Shown here: positions 23,758-36,150 of the stretch, piece after piece
How the letters are laid out: the number at the start of each line of letters is the position of its first letter
Position numbering within the stretch: position 1 is the stretch's first letter
Source: Thuidium tamariscinum
Taxonomy: Eukaryota; Streptophyta; Bryopsida; Hypnales; Thuidiaceae
DNA: 64,000 nucleotides
Assembly: GCA_947034885.2 (NCBI GenBank)
Contig: OX344758.2
Coordinates: 20,735,067 to 20,799,066 of the forward strand
Direction of reading: 5' to 3'
Position numbers and translations under genes: made by a program
Notes under the pieces: model-generated
What the model saw: only the letters and a program-made list of their open reading frames with translations
Database searches by the model: none
What the model was told of the DNA's origin: nothing

Positions 23758-25152
23758 CAGTGCGGTACCAATCAAAATGTCGTTTTTGAATTCGCAGTGA
23801 GAAGAATTTCAATACTACCAACTTTGAAAGCCTCCCGAGAGCTCAAAAATTGGTATTTTACCGCTAAATTTTTACCAAAGCATTATCTTTAAGTTAATTA
23901 TATGTATGCCAAATTTCAAGGCCAAAAGATTCACCAAAAAAAAGTTATTCAAAATCTACCAACATGGGTAGTAGTGAGAAACATTTCACTACTTTCAACT
24001 TTGACACCTTCCTAAGGATTTAGTTTTTTTTTCTTTTTTCATGAAATTTTTGTCAGTAAACAATACTTATGTTTTTGATATGTATAAAAAATTTCAAGGT
24101 AAAATAATTTTTTTTAAAGAAGATATTTGAAATCTCCCAACAGGTGTAGTTTTGAGAAAATTTTCACAATTGCCAACATTGACACCCTCCTAAGGGCTGA
24201 AAAATTGGTTTCTTACCATGAATTTTTTTTTGTGAATTCATCTCTATGTTGATAATATGTGCTACAAATTTCAAATTCAAATGAATTACCAAAACAAAGA
24301 TATATAAAATCTCCCAACATGTGTAGTTGTGAGGAAGAGTTTTTGAGCCCTTAGTATAGTGTTATTTTGTGGAGCAAAGTTTGACACAAATGTAAAAACT
24401 CAACCTCACAACTACACATGTTGAGAGATTTTGAATATCTTTTTTTGGGTAAGTGTTTTGAACTTGAAACTTAGAACATATATTATCCACATAAATATGA
24501 TCTTATTCAAAAAAAATCATGTTAAATAAACAAATTTTCAGCCCTTGGGAGGGTGTCAAAGTTGGCAATAGTGAAAATTTTCTCACAACTACACATGTTG
24601 GGAGATTTTGTATATCTTTGTTTTGGTAATTCATTTGAATTTGAAATTTGTAGCACATATTATCAACATAGAGATGAATTCACAAAAAAAAATTCATGGT
24701 AAGAAACCAATTTTTCAGCCCTTGGGAGGGTGTCAATGTTGGCAATTGTGAAAATTTTCTCAAAACTACACCTGTTGGGAGATTTCAAATATCTTCTTTA
24801 AGAAATATTATTTTACCTTGAAATTTTTTATACATATCAAAAATATAAGTATTGTTTTCTGACAAAATTTTCATGGAAAAAACAAACTAAATCCTTAGGA
24901 AGGTGTCAAAGTTGAAAGTAGTGAAATGTTTCTCACCACTACCCATGTTGGTAGATTTTGAATAACTTTTTTTTGGTGAATCTTTTGGCCTTGAAATTTG
25001 GCATACATATAATTAACTTAAAAATGATGCTTTGGTAAAAATTTAGCGGTAAAATACCAATTTTTGAGCTCTTAGAAGGCTTTCAAAGTTGGTAGTATTG
25101 AAATTCTTTTCACTGCGAATTCAAAAACGACATTTTGATTGGTACCCCACTG
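23758..25152. mobile_element. Foldback element built from 177-bp monomers, TA-flanked
   Basis: The ends are CAGTGCGGTACCAATC and the inverse of CAGTGGGGTACCAATC, with TA on both sides (23756-23757 and 25153-25154), as in Tc1/mariner insertions. Each arm is a row of related units starting GAGAAA.TTTCA. The left-arm starts are at 23799, 23976, 24154 and 24331. The mirrored right-arm boundaries are at 24405, 24582, 24759, 24932 and 25109, a period of 173-178 bp. The right arm has four units and the left three, around a central segment of about 75 bp. There is no ORF. Confidence 0.75.
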
Positions 25153-25320
25153 TATAGTATATTATTGAGTTCACAACAAATTTTGTAGAATCCAAATAAT
25201 GTGGTTTATTTTCACAATGTCCAAAATACAACATTCATTTGATATTCATGTAAAATTCATCCAAGTGTTCACATTACTTAGACCACATTAATCCAATGTT
25301 CATCTAAAGTACTATAGTAG

Positions 25321-25988
25321 GTAGGGCATTAAATCCTACCATCGAAGGTAGGCCCAACAGGATAAAACTTGAATTACCCAGGGATAAAAGTAAAAAATCC
25401 CCCTATTTAGTGCCATGTTTTTGGATATATTCTAGAAAACTCCTAGTTAATTTGGGATCTTTGATATAACATTCAGTAGCCTGAGTAAGGATTACCTATC
25501 CTCTCCGAAGCCCCAACTAAACAGAGTTCATCCTTGCAGTCAGAAAGGAAAGAAGGTAGGAATTAGTTTACAATAACTTACTTGAAATAGTGCATGTCAG
25601 CTTGCCTTGAGAGCGCAATCTGTCAGCACAAGTTATTGTACCATGGCAACAGGCCACTGGATCAGCTTGATTTACTTTGTTAAATGCTAAATCACTTTTA
25701 GGCAACTGAACAAGCAAGGGACTGCTCAACCTCGAACTCTAAAATCAGTAGTTACTAATATGGTGAGAAATATTCCACACCATAGTATCCTTTGGATGAT
25801 GCGGAATACGCACCATTCCATCCACATGAAGGCAGGTTTGCTTACTATTATTGAATGTTATGGATTGCAAATATGAATTCAGAATTTGAAAAAAAAAATT
25901 CTGCAAAAAAAAAAATTCAGGGTTTACCCCTGGGGTAAATCCAGCGTGCTTGGCCCACCTTCGATGATAGGATTTAACGTCCTCCCTG
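25321..25988. mobile_element. hAT-like MITE
   Basis: Long imperfect terminal repeats share TTAAATCCTACCATCGAAGG and its inverse TCGATGATAGGATTTAA. The right end, read inverted, starts CAGGG as hAT ends do. Flanking 8-bp repeats TATAGTAG (25313-25320) and TACAGTAG (25989-25996) differ at one base, as for an old hAT target duplication. It lies about 0.9 kb upstream of the EBS/SHL-like start codon and could touch its promoter. Confidence 0.5.
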
Positions 25989-26071
25989 TACAGTAGTAGG
26001 ATTCAGACTTTCAGCACTCAATTAAATTAAACTTAAGCCGTAATCAGTACAATTCAATTCAGTAACATTTC

Positions 26072-26853
26072 AGTCTATTCTAATTTTAAAATAGTGCGAC
26101 TTTGATATATTAAATGTCAGAAATACAAATACGATACATTAGCGTACACAGTACGCTGAGATTAATACGTACAACGTAACGAATTACGGTATGTGCCAGT
26201 ACTTGAGGAGTTGTTGGAGGAGTGGAGCTTCCCGCCATGTTGCGAATATATTTTTGCAGAGTCGCTATGGCCAGCCGGCCATAGCCGCACCTGCACAGCT
26301 TCCCGCGAATTGCCCGTCTCATTTTGCTTCACTGTCAACGCAGGCGGGATTGCCGCTTTCGAGCTCACAGTGTATTGCGATCGCTCGAAGGGTGTGAATT
26401 TCGAATCATTTTCTCAGCGCAACTCACCTTCGCGGGCGAATTCCTGCTTTAGGATTGAAGCTTAGGAGCTTGGGAGCTTGGGGCTTTGGGGTTTTGGAGT
26501 TTGTGTAACAGCAGAAAGATTGTTGTGTGTCCGATTGGACACTGGTAAATTGTGAGGATTGCGAACTGTTGAGATCATTTTAATTGACGGTGTTTGTGCC
26601 GGTGGTGAGGTTTGGGTCTGTGGCATTGTGGGATTCCGGGTTGCGTTGAGGTGGAACGGGAGGTGGGACGGGTGGAATTCGCTGCGTTGTGCGATGGAGT
26701 GGCTCCGTCGGAGAAGATGGGGCGAGGGGCGACCAGTTTGAGATCGTTTCGTGGGATGATGGTGCAAAATTGGGGTTAAGGTGTGGCAAGTGATCATTGG
26801 GCGGGCCTGTGTGTGTGGGGAAATCGGTTTATGTATTCGGAGCGAGTGTTGTG
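26072..26853 (+). promoter_or_regulatory. Promoter and 5' leader of the EBS/SHL-like gene
   Basis: This is a GC-richer, CpG-containing segment before the start codon. Its 26079-26560 part matches 63504-63970 at the right edge of the window, despite indels, in blocks such as TACGTACAACGTA, CCCGCCATGTTGCG, CAACTCACCTTC and GGGCGAATTCCTGC. Two ACGT cores (26167 and 26174), possible bZIP/bHLH sites, are kept in both copies. No obvious TATA box was seen. The transcript start is unknown. Confidence 0.65.
26237..26284 (+). promoter_or_regulatory. Conserved 15-codon upstream ORF
   Basis: The ATG in a CCGCCATG context opens MLRIYFCRVAMASRP then stop. The duplicate at 63657-63704 opens MLRTIFGRAAMASRP then stop, the same length with no indel, although flanking sequence has indels. 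Whether it lies in the mRNA depends on a start site that is not known. It is 570 bases upstream of the main ATG. Confidence 0.35.
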
Positions 26854-29016
26854 ATGGCGAAGCCGAAGAATGCGAAGAAGGCGTTGGACTCGTGCGTTAT
26901 CAAGGGTACTCGCAAGATTGTGAAAGGTGCGTGTTTTTTCAAACACTTGGACCCTCTTTTCCTTTACTGTTTAGTTACCATTCGCTAGAAATGGCGGATA
27001 CGCAGGGTAGGGAGCTCTTTCAGCTGTTGTGTTTTTATTATTATTGTAAGAGTGGCAAAAGTTTTTGAGCATCTTGTCCTCGTTTTGAAGAGTATTCCAT
27101 CGCACTAGAAAAATGGTATTATTTGGATACAATATGAGTTAGTCATGAATATTTGTAACGCGAGCAATAGAATGGGTAGGCTTCGAGGCTTCAGCTGCTT
27201 GACATTGCCATACCCATTAGATGTTGTGTATGGACCACCTGCCACTCTTGTCATAGTTTTTGTTTCTTTGGGGTGACTCCGGAAATTTGGTTTTCAGTTA
27301 TCAATGCTGGTGATTAGGTGATAATATTCATCGGTTATCTTGTTCTCTGCAATATAATTTCGAGAAATGCACAAGTCTTCTTAAAAATCACTGTTACATC
27401 CGTCTCAATGTTTGCATATTTTCTCTTCCGTTTCCTTGAGACCAGAATATTTGTTGAACTATGACAATATTTAACCCTATGATCAGCTTTTGTTTCTATC
27501 ATTTTTGGAACTGGAAGTTCAATTCCTGTCACTCCATCGGGATTCCATTGCAATGCCAGCTCTTTCCTTGAGTTTCCATCGCTTACATTGATGGTGCCGG
27601 ACAATTGCATTGTTGGCAGTGGGAGACACAGTGTTGATGCGGAGCGAGGATTCGGATAATCCTCCTTACATTGCCAGGGTGGAGAAAATTGAGGGCGATA
27701 GTCGAGGCAATGTGAAAGTGCGTGTGCGCTGGTACTACCGACCTGAGGAATCCATGAGTGGTCGCAAGCAGTTTCATGGTCAGAAGGAGGTGTTTCTATC
27801 TGACCACTTCGACGTCCAGAGTGCGGACACCATTGAAGGCAAGTGCACCGTTCATGCTTTCAAAGCATACACGAAACTGGAGTCTGTGGGTGCTGATGAC
27901 TACTTTTGTCGCTTTGAGTACAAGGCGACCACTGGCGGTTTCACTCCGGACCGTGTTGCCGTGTAAGTATCAATCGGGCCTTTGAATCCAAATTGACTGT
28001 CTGGTAGCTTTCAAGTATTATTTCATTGTTTCAACCTTTAGGGGGTGATTCTTTTTTCGCAATTCTGTGTAAGCTTGTTGCTATGAAGGTTTCTTTCGGC
28101 TGGTATGGAGATGTAAGCAACCACTTTCGGTCATTTGTATCTGAAGAGGTTCTCAAGGGTTTGTGGTCACATATGGAGTCTTACGCAGTTTCTCTTCCTA
28201 CTCACTTATTGCAACGTGGCATTGCAGTTTTCTTGGGATGCAGTGCCTCGATTTTGTAGTTTCAACTGACTGGTATTTGAATGTGGTGTTTCAGGTATTG
28301 CAAATGTGAGATGCCGTACAATCCTGACCATGTGATGCTTGAATGCGGAAGCTGCAAAGATTGGTGAGGGCCCTTTCCAGCGACAGTACCTTACATGACT
28401 TGAGCATTTTAGGAGGACCGCTCTTGTTCGAGGATTGTCCAGTGTGGCCTGCTTTGGAGCTTGTTTGAAATAGTGGGTCCTGCAGGAGTTTCAGTGTCAG
28501 CATCAAAGAGTTTTCCTTCTTCCCTGAGATTGTGGATCCCGGCACCTTCAGGTTTCTGTTCTGCAGTAATCGAGCGGTATTTAGTTATCTCTTTGACTTG
28601 GTGGCGTGTTGACTGGATGTGTAGGTTCCATCGACATTGCGTGGGCCTGAGCGCCGAGCAGGTTGAACACTTGGATAGTTACATTTGTCCGTCTTGTGCT
28701 CCTGAGAGCGTGAAGAAGAGCAATGGACCGTCCTCCAGGACGCCAGATGTTAAGGTGCGCTCTATCTACACCATGTTCTTTTGTTGGGTTCGTTTCCCGT
28801 GTCTTTTCTGGATGGTAATGCCGCGGAGTACATGGCTTGGGATCACTTAATGCTGAGACTGTATGCTTGATGCAATTAGTGTTGGGTGGAACATATGAGA
28901 TCGCATTTGGTTAGGAACTATGAGAAGTACGTTTTTGGGTGATGGACTCATGGTGTGTTGTTTGATGTGTTGGTGCTTCCGTTTTGCAGCCGGAGGCAAA
29001 GCGGCAGAGGAGGTGA
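26854..29016 (+). CDS. EBS/SHL-like: BAH-PHD histone reader, EBS/SHL family
   Basis: Five exons, all with GT-AG introns, give 213 residues: 26854-26926, 27620-27962, 28295-28363, 28625-28754 and 28990-29016. Residues 25-139 form a BAH domain ([42 protein letters not shown]). Residues 141-186 form a complete C4HC3 PHD finger (C141, C143, C156, C159, H164, C167, C183, C186). A basic tail KRQRR may be a nuclear signal. In Arabidopsis, EBS and SHL read H3K27me3 with BAH and H3K4 methylation with PHD, act with EMF1 in Polycomb-type silencing, and delay flowering. The length is close to SHL (228) and EBS (234). The start has a G at +4 and no upstream in-frame ATG. It cannot be assigned to EBS or SHL alone. 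Function by homology. Looks intact. Confidence 0.93.
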
Positions 29017-29640
29017 TCTGCACTGGAGTTTGGTCTCTTCTTTCTGTGGGTTAATCCCTTTTCGGGTATCACTGATGAGAGTTGTCGCTGTAGATAGTGG
29101 GGATGGATGAAAAGCTGTAAGATAGTGCCGTGGGTTGACCACCTCTTTGGGTTTCTAGATTGTTTCCATGGGTCCTTTGAAGCCATGTCTCAGGAAGCAT
29201 GTCGTAATTTTTCAGAAACTTGCGTACGGGCTGTGCCAAATTGAGCAGTCCAGGCTATTTGTGATGTCTCTTGGATGAGCCTGCAGCAGTGCATTGATCA
29301 TTCTGTTGAGGTGTACATTTTTGTGCGTGTCCCAACTCAAATCTTTCATTGACTGCAAAGTGTCCTCGTTTGATGAATACCTTTTTTGACTACCTGGCAC
29401 TGTGTTACGGTGCTCTAGGGGACCTGCATGCACTGGGTATTTGATAAACCTCTGAAATACTCACTGCTTTAAGATGTATGAATCCGTTGAAGGGATCTAC
29501 TTATTTTAGAAATGCGGTTTTTATTTGTTCTTCACCGCTGTTACTGACTTGGTCACTGATGCTTTGTTGATGGCCATGCTTCTATGTGCTAGTTTCTATA
29601 TCAGTTCATAGAGATTGGAAGAAAAATAAACTTGCTAATA
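29017..29640 (+). terminator. Probable 3' UTR with poly(A) signal
   Basis: The sequence keeps the genic base composition for about 450 bp past the stop codon. AATAAA at 29625-29630 is a plausible polyadenylation signal. Short antisense frames here are shadows. The real cleavage site is not shown by the sequence. Confidence 0.4.
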
Positions 29641-32604
29641 TGAAGATGTTATGTTACGATATTACTTCTCAAGTCATAAATTGTTCAAAGGTTCTGGATT
29701 TTCATTCTTCATCCTGCCAAATTCTCTTACAGAGGTTAATTTGGAGGTTTAGGATTTGAGTAGATTTTTAGAACGTGTTGTTAATCTTGAAACGCCGGGC
29801 CTACAACCACCGGTTTCAGACCTCACTATCCGCCACCCAGTTTGTTGCCATTTTGTAACCAGATGTGTACGAAATTTTTTATCTTTATTTTTCAGAGATG
29901 AAACTACATGTCCATTGCACTTTGCAAAATTTCAGATTTTTTAGAAAAATTGTATGTTCTGAAATTTTTGAAGAAAAACTGAAGAAGAAATCATATCGAA
30001 TAGAAAATAATCTCAAAAAATCCTAAAATCTCACCATGTGTGAACCAGTGTTTTTTTTTTTGGCTTTTTGGTGCCAGATTGCCCCCCAAAAAATTATCTG
30101 GCCAAAAAACACTTTAAAAGATGCCAAAAAACTTGGATGAAATTGCTAGTCAACTTTGAATTAAAGAAAAATATTGGATGAAATTGCCTAATTGTGGATT
30201 AAAATTGTATTGTTCATCCAATAAATGGATGAATGTTGTAACTTGGAGCACCACTTTTATATTTTATGTTGCCATTGTGGCTATTCATCAAAAATGAAAA
30301 TAAAACACTGGTATGAACATTATAGTGAAAAACGTCATGGTGTAAATTGATTTGCCTTGTACATCTATAATTAGAATGCAATGGACATTAAAAATACAGC
30401 CAAAATTCAAATTGCAATAAAATATTCAATTTTGCAAATTTTTCCAAAATTCCAATTGGAGAAGAAATTAGAGTAGAGGAACTCCATTTCATAGTTGGGC
30501 TCAAATTCAAGAAAAGTTGTTTTCAAGGAAAAATTTCAGATTTACTCAATTTCTCCATATACACTAAAATGGCAAATTTTGCCATCACTTTTTCTTAATT
30601 ACTTTTCAACTACATGAAAAAAACATCAATTAGACTAAAAATTCAGTTGGACATTCTTTGTAACTCAACATGAAAGGTCAATGGAAAAAAATGGATGGAA
30701 AAACTACTATTGAGGCCCTCTGCTCACTGGGCAAAGTCATCCAAAAGCCATGAAATGGCATCACTGGCATTCAAGGGGTTAAGACTGGAGTAGTGATAAT
30801 ACACTCTAGTGATTATACACTTATATCTCCTAAAGTCTTTGGAGTCCATATTTAAACAATGAAAAGACCACTTAAAGGCTATGTTTTGTCCAAGTAACTT
30901 TTCAAAGTAATACTTAGATTATCAATCATAAGTGATGGGTTTCACTACCAATTGTAATTTTCTTTTATATATTGTAATGAAGATTGACAAATGCTAATAC
31001 TAAGTGGAACTCACAAGATCTTTACTTTTTTATATACAAATAAATATCTTTGAAAAAATATTTTCAATTTGGCATTTATCTTTAGAATGATTTTCCATTG
31101 AATCAACCCAAATAGTGTACTTGCATTTCCCAATACATTGTATGAATAAAATGTAATTCATGCATCATAAACCTACAAGATTTCACTTGCAATTAGGGCC
31201 AATTTGTTTGTATTAATCATTAGTTGTTACACATCAAATTGTTTGGAATTAAATTATAGTCTAAAAGAATGAAATAACTACATCAAATCACTAATTTGAG
31301 AATCAACAATTTGCAATTAGTATTTCAATTCCCATACAATTAAGTGACTTTATTTAAGTGATAATTGGAATTCGGACAAGTAATAATGAAGTAATAAATG
31401 AGTTGATGTTTTTGAAATATTCACACAAGATAAATACATTTGTTAGATGGAGACATTGTGCCAACATGTGACAAGGACAAGTAATCAACAATAATAATGC
31501 AACAATAACTTTGTAAGTGCCTAAGCATGATGAAAATATATTAATGATGTGAAAGTGAGTTCCAATCAATACCAATGTGACAAGGTATAGATACACTTTG
31601 CATAGAAGTCTACTAAGTAGTTTGCAAGACAATGCACAACCTTTAGTGTAACACAAGGCTTGATAATGATTAGAGATGAACTTATGCTACAAATGAATAG
31701 CTATAGACTTGTCATAGGTACCATGAGTCAATGGGACTATGTTTGGTGGTTTGTGACATCCATCACAACTACCAAGTGACTTTGAAAGCAATGACAAGAA
31801 TGCAAAAAACAACTCCATCATTATTAATACTTCACACTCAAAACATCTATATCTGGGTCTATATCAATGAAAATAATTAAATGCCCACCTATGATGCATA
31901 TACAAATGCTCAGTAAGTGGCTTGGCAATACCCTTTTATTTGCCTCTTTACTAGTGTCAAAGCCCCTTTCATGCTGGCCAAAACAACTCCCTTCAATAAG
32001 ACTATGAAAACACCAACTATTAAAATTCGTCATGAAATTATAAATTAGAAGAACTTTGGGGTCTAAGAGAGGCCTTGCAAGGATCTTGTGGGTAGATGAT
32101 GTGTGTTGAATTTCAACCAAGTATGTTGTCCACATATGACATCGTATCATTGTCAACCATGGCACTTTTTCAAAACTGTACAATCTTATTGATATTTTTT
32201 TCAAAGGAAAACTACATATTAAGACTTCTTTCATTTCAACAATGGCAATCATCAAAATAATCCCAAATAAATATGGATTTATACTTGTTACAACAACTAG
32301 TCAAGAAAACAAGAGAAATGCTCAAACACCCCTAGTCCCTTCGGAGTTAACTCCAAAATGTAGTCACTAATAACTCAATAACAACATTATAACTCATTAT
32401 ATGTATTCTAATGGTTATTTCTAGACATAGACCAAGAAGAGGTGAAAAACACATACTTCCACCTCATTGGCCAAAGTTTTCTATCCAAAAATTCTTTGAC
32501 TCTTTATCCCATACCACCCATGCTTTAAATTTTTTGTAGATTTAATAATAAATCTTCTTCTAAATTTGAATACACCTCTTCATAGCTAACTTGGTTAATT
32601 TACT
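29641..32604. other. Intergenic sequence, no gene supported
   Basis: AT-rich. Minus-strand frames of 100 and 143 codons (31354-31656 and 31824-32255) have no recognisable domain and no start context, and are probably chance or relic frames. A GGGGTTAA end at 30774-30780 resembles the right end of the TTAA-flanked elements, but no left partner was found. Confidence 0.5.
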
Positions 32605-32608
32605 TTAA

Positions 32609-33522
32609 CCCCTCATCGCCAAAGGGGAGATAAAGTGTCTTCTCATAGTCTTGCATTCTAATTCTAAGTGTTGTAACAATGTAACTTTTGAATGTAATGT
32701 CCAAATTCAATGAAAGTTGTTGAAAAAGTTGTACATTCTAATTTCGTTTCTATGGTAAAATTTTAAAATCAATCCAAGATATACAAATGCTTTGGGAGCC
32801 AATTAAAGTTCTCTTGTTCAATTAGAATTTTCCAAACTAGAGTTGATGGCTACAATTTGGGGGGCTTGTATCTCCTTCATCTAGTGTTTGTTTCTAATTA
32901 AAAAAAATATTTAGATTGAGTTTTTCTAAAAGTCTAGTTAAATTTTCATGGAAATCCAAGTTGTTTTAAATGTTTGGAAAGAGTTCAAAGTTCAAAAACC
33001 AAACATTTTTGGAATACTGTGAACTTCAATGGCTTGTTTCTTCTTTATACATTGTCCATTTCTAATGCTTTTAAAAAAAAAAGTTGCACATTCTAATCTA
33101 GTTTGTGTTGAGTCATAGACATGTTTTTTTCACCCCTTTTTGCTTCTTTTTTCTTACATTTCAAAGTCAATTTGCAAACACAATGAGTCAATTAAATGAC
33201 ATTTTTTTCACCTAGATGTTTGTATGTTGATTGCAAAGCAATTTCTAGTTTAAAGTTTTTTCATTTAAGTAGGTTTAGAAATCAAATTTAATTTCTAAAT
33301 GTGTTTCTAGGAAAAAATTCAACATCTTTTTTCAACACTAAAACATTATAATCTTGCAATATTTGTGGCCAAATGATTCCAAATTTGATCTACATCATCT
33401 ACAACATGCACACTACAAGATTGTATGGCTGAGATTTTCATACCTTTGTGACATATAGACTTATAAGGCTTGAAAAACAACAATTTTTTCTTAGACATGT
33501 TTGGACTTTAGACAACGAGGGG
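32609..33522. mobile_element. TTAA-flanked element, second family
   Basis: TTAA flanks both sides (32605-32608 and 33523-33526). The ends are CCCCTCATCGCC and GACAACGAGGGG, an imperfect inverted pair. The 914-bp length is close to the 950-bp family next door, but the interior is different. There is no ORF. Confidence 0.5.
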
Positions 33523-33703
33523 TTAAAATGAGCCTAAGTTCAAGTGACTCTTTACATTCCTAAGTCCAAAAATGGCCTTTTGAAAAATAGATGAGTCCAT
33601 TTTGAGTCGTTGAAAAATTTAAAGGTCCAGGTTTAAAATTTGAAATTTAAACAAAAAAATTGAAATTAATATTCAAAATACTATTAAATTTATTCAAATT
33701 TAA

Positions 33704-34653
33704 CCCCTAAGCACCCAAATTGCGTTTTTTTGGCAACATAGCAATTTTGGGTAGCTCACTATGAATAGAGATTTTATTATATATTTTTTAAATTTTCACA
33801 CAAAATGCGCCCAAAGAATAGTTCAAGGCCCAACAATTTTCATAGCTTTTGACTTCATGGTTAAAAAGTTATGGCATGATATGTTACTTTCTTTACTCAA
33901 TGGGTAGTTTGGGTAGGAAAAAAACTTCTTTAAAAATCATTATTTTTTAAAATAAAAATTTGAAATTGGTTTATTATATTTTTACCTAAGTGAAAAGCTT
34001 TGACACATTTGACATTGATCAATGAGTCAAAAGTTATGAGGAGTTTTAGTTTGGAGTAGTTTGTGACTAGTTATAGAATCTCTTTACTACAAAAAAGAAG
34101 TTTTAAATCCTTTATTTAATTCAATTTTTAATATTTTTTTTAAAAATATATAAAAAATAGGTGTATATTTTTTATTACAACATTTTAACCATTGGAATTG
34201 GAATTTTTCAATTCCATAAATAAATTGTCTACAATTTAGTATTTTAGCTCATTTTCTACTTCTTTCTACTTACTATTTTTTTCCTATATGTTGTACAATT
34301 CCAAATGATTTGAAATTTTTTGAGCATGTATAAAACTTTATTTTAAGAATTAATCCAAAGAGTAACAACCAATTTGAACTTTTTTTCATACAAATGTGAC
34401 CTTGTGAAGTACAATTGCCCAGATTATATCAGTGGTAAATAAAAGATTTTTGTAACTTCAAACACTAATATCTCACATATACATAGTGAAAAATTCTGAA
34501 TTTTTTTCTACATCTTTTCAAACAAGCTTACTACAAGATCCTACATATGGTTATATGTGTCAAATTTTATTTTATTTCTAAGTTTTGGTACATGTATTAG
34601 AAATGGTTGTTTTAAAGCTGTTTTGGTGAAAACATAGTCAAAACCATTTAAGG
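33704..34653. mobile_element. TTAA-flanked element, 950-bp family, full copy
   Basis: TTAA lies at 33700-33703 and 34654-34657. The left end is CCCCTAAGCACCC and the right end is CCATTTAAGG, somewhat decayed. The interior matches the split copy at 39091-47850 throughout, for example GGTAGCTCACTA, CTTCTTTCTACTTACT and GTGAAAACATAGTCAAAA. It is non-coding. TTAA duplication together with CCC-starting ends is the piggyBac pattern, but the superfamily is not proven. Confidence 0.6.
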
Positions 34654-35292
34654 TTAAGTGACTTTTAAATTTTTACACTTGTTATTTTAAGAACCAAATG
34701 TCAAAATTAAGTTCAACAAAGCAAAAGAACTATTCATAAACATTGGATTTAAGTGATATATCAATTGCTACCAAATCTTTCATTTTGACTATGTTTTTTT
34801 TAAAGAAAATAAAGCTTATTGAAGTAATTTAATTTGAACTATGAAATCCAATATATTGTATCATGTCATCAAGGTCAAAAACATATATATTTTAAATTGT
34901 AAACTAGAATTTTCGGGAAGAAATGACAAATCAATTTATTATATGGAAAAAATGAATCTTCAAATATTTTTAAAGTATCTATCAAACAACTTTTTTCAAA
35001 TTAATTATGTACTTGACTAAAAATTCTAACCTTCAACACAATGTATGATAATGTGTATTTTAAGGCTATAATTTTAATTTTATTATTTCTATCTTTGATA
35101 TTGATCCTTAAATACTTCTTTAAGTACATTTTTGTTGTCAAAAATATTTCATTTCAAATAAATTTTTTCCTCAAGTTTTGTAATAATTGATCAAAATAAA
35201 ATAAATTATAACAAAATGTTTATCCTCAAAGAAAATTCAAACTATATTTACAATGACAATTTTTTTTTTGTATATCTGGGTGTAATGTATGT

Positions 35293-35320
35293 GGGATGGG
35301 GATGGGGACGGGGGGGGGGG
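35293..35320 (+). other. G-quadruplex motif
   Basis: Runs GGG, GGGG, GGGG and a terminal G11 are separated by AT, AT and AC. This meets the usual four-run pattern with very short loops. It lies in intergenic AT-rich DNA. Confidence 0.6.
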
Positions 35321-35869
35321 CTTATATGCATTCATTCATTGTTCAAATATTGAACACCTAGTGGTGAATAAGTATTCACCATCTATATGGAAATAGATGG
35401 ATATGAAATAACTATAATGGTCCTACAAGGATTTCAACACTCTGATTTCATTTATTTATTTTCAATATCTTCTTACAATCAAACAAAAAGATCCTTGAAT
35501 TGGATGGACTAAAATGCCCTGTAGATAAGCTTTGGAGCTAATAATTAAATTAAACAAACCCAAGGCTAATAGTATAGTTCGTTCCTAGGGAGGTCTTTTA
35601 AATAGGATTACTTCTAGCTACGCCTAATCGGATCATTGCATTTAAATAGGAAATGAAATCAAATTGTTCCTTTATTATAAATAATATATTCTTTTCCTCA
35701 CAATGAATCTAATTTCAAAATTTGCCACTCCACTCTTAAAGGCCACAAAGGTTAAGTAAATCTCCCAAGCTATTTATTCTTTATTCTTCTTTCTTTTGAT
35801 CATCTTTATTTTCGTTCTCTTTTTATATTTCCTTTTTATTTTCTTTATCTTTATATTGCTCTTCTTTCT

Positions 35870-36150
35870 CCAATTCGGGATCAATTCTTTCGTTCCAATT
35901 CGGATTGGACCGCTGCTAAAGCACTGCATGCTCGGTACAACATTGTTATTTCCAACTTGGATTTAAACTGGAATCACTGCCGCACTTTTGCTCTACCAAA
36001 TCGGACTGGATCTTACCAACTATACTTTGTCTCCAAACGGGAAACCACAGCCTCAAATCTCACCAACTTGGATCTACATATTCATAATGCAATTTGGCTT
36101 CACATAAACTTCTACTCACTCGGAATTTCTCTATAATTGAGCACCCATCA
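35870..36150. repeat. Cluster of degenerate CCAAYTNGG words
   Basis: CCAATTCGG, CCAATTCGGATTGG, CCAACTTGG (twice), AAATCGGACTGG and similar near-palindromic 9-mers recur about every 20-60 bp. The same kind of cluster lies at 54180-55500. Subterminal binding-site arrays of DNA transposons look like this. Confidence 0.35.

Noticed and set aside
26462-29433. Antisense and out-of-frame ORFs across the BAH-PHD gene
   Set aside because: They overlap exons or the leader of a well-supported gene and have no family match.
30774-30780. GGGGTTAA as the right end of another TTAA element
   Set aside because: No matching left end was found upstream.
31824-32255. 143-codon minus-strand frame
   Set aside because: No domain, no homologue that I can recall, AT-rich codons and no promoter signs.
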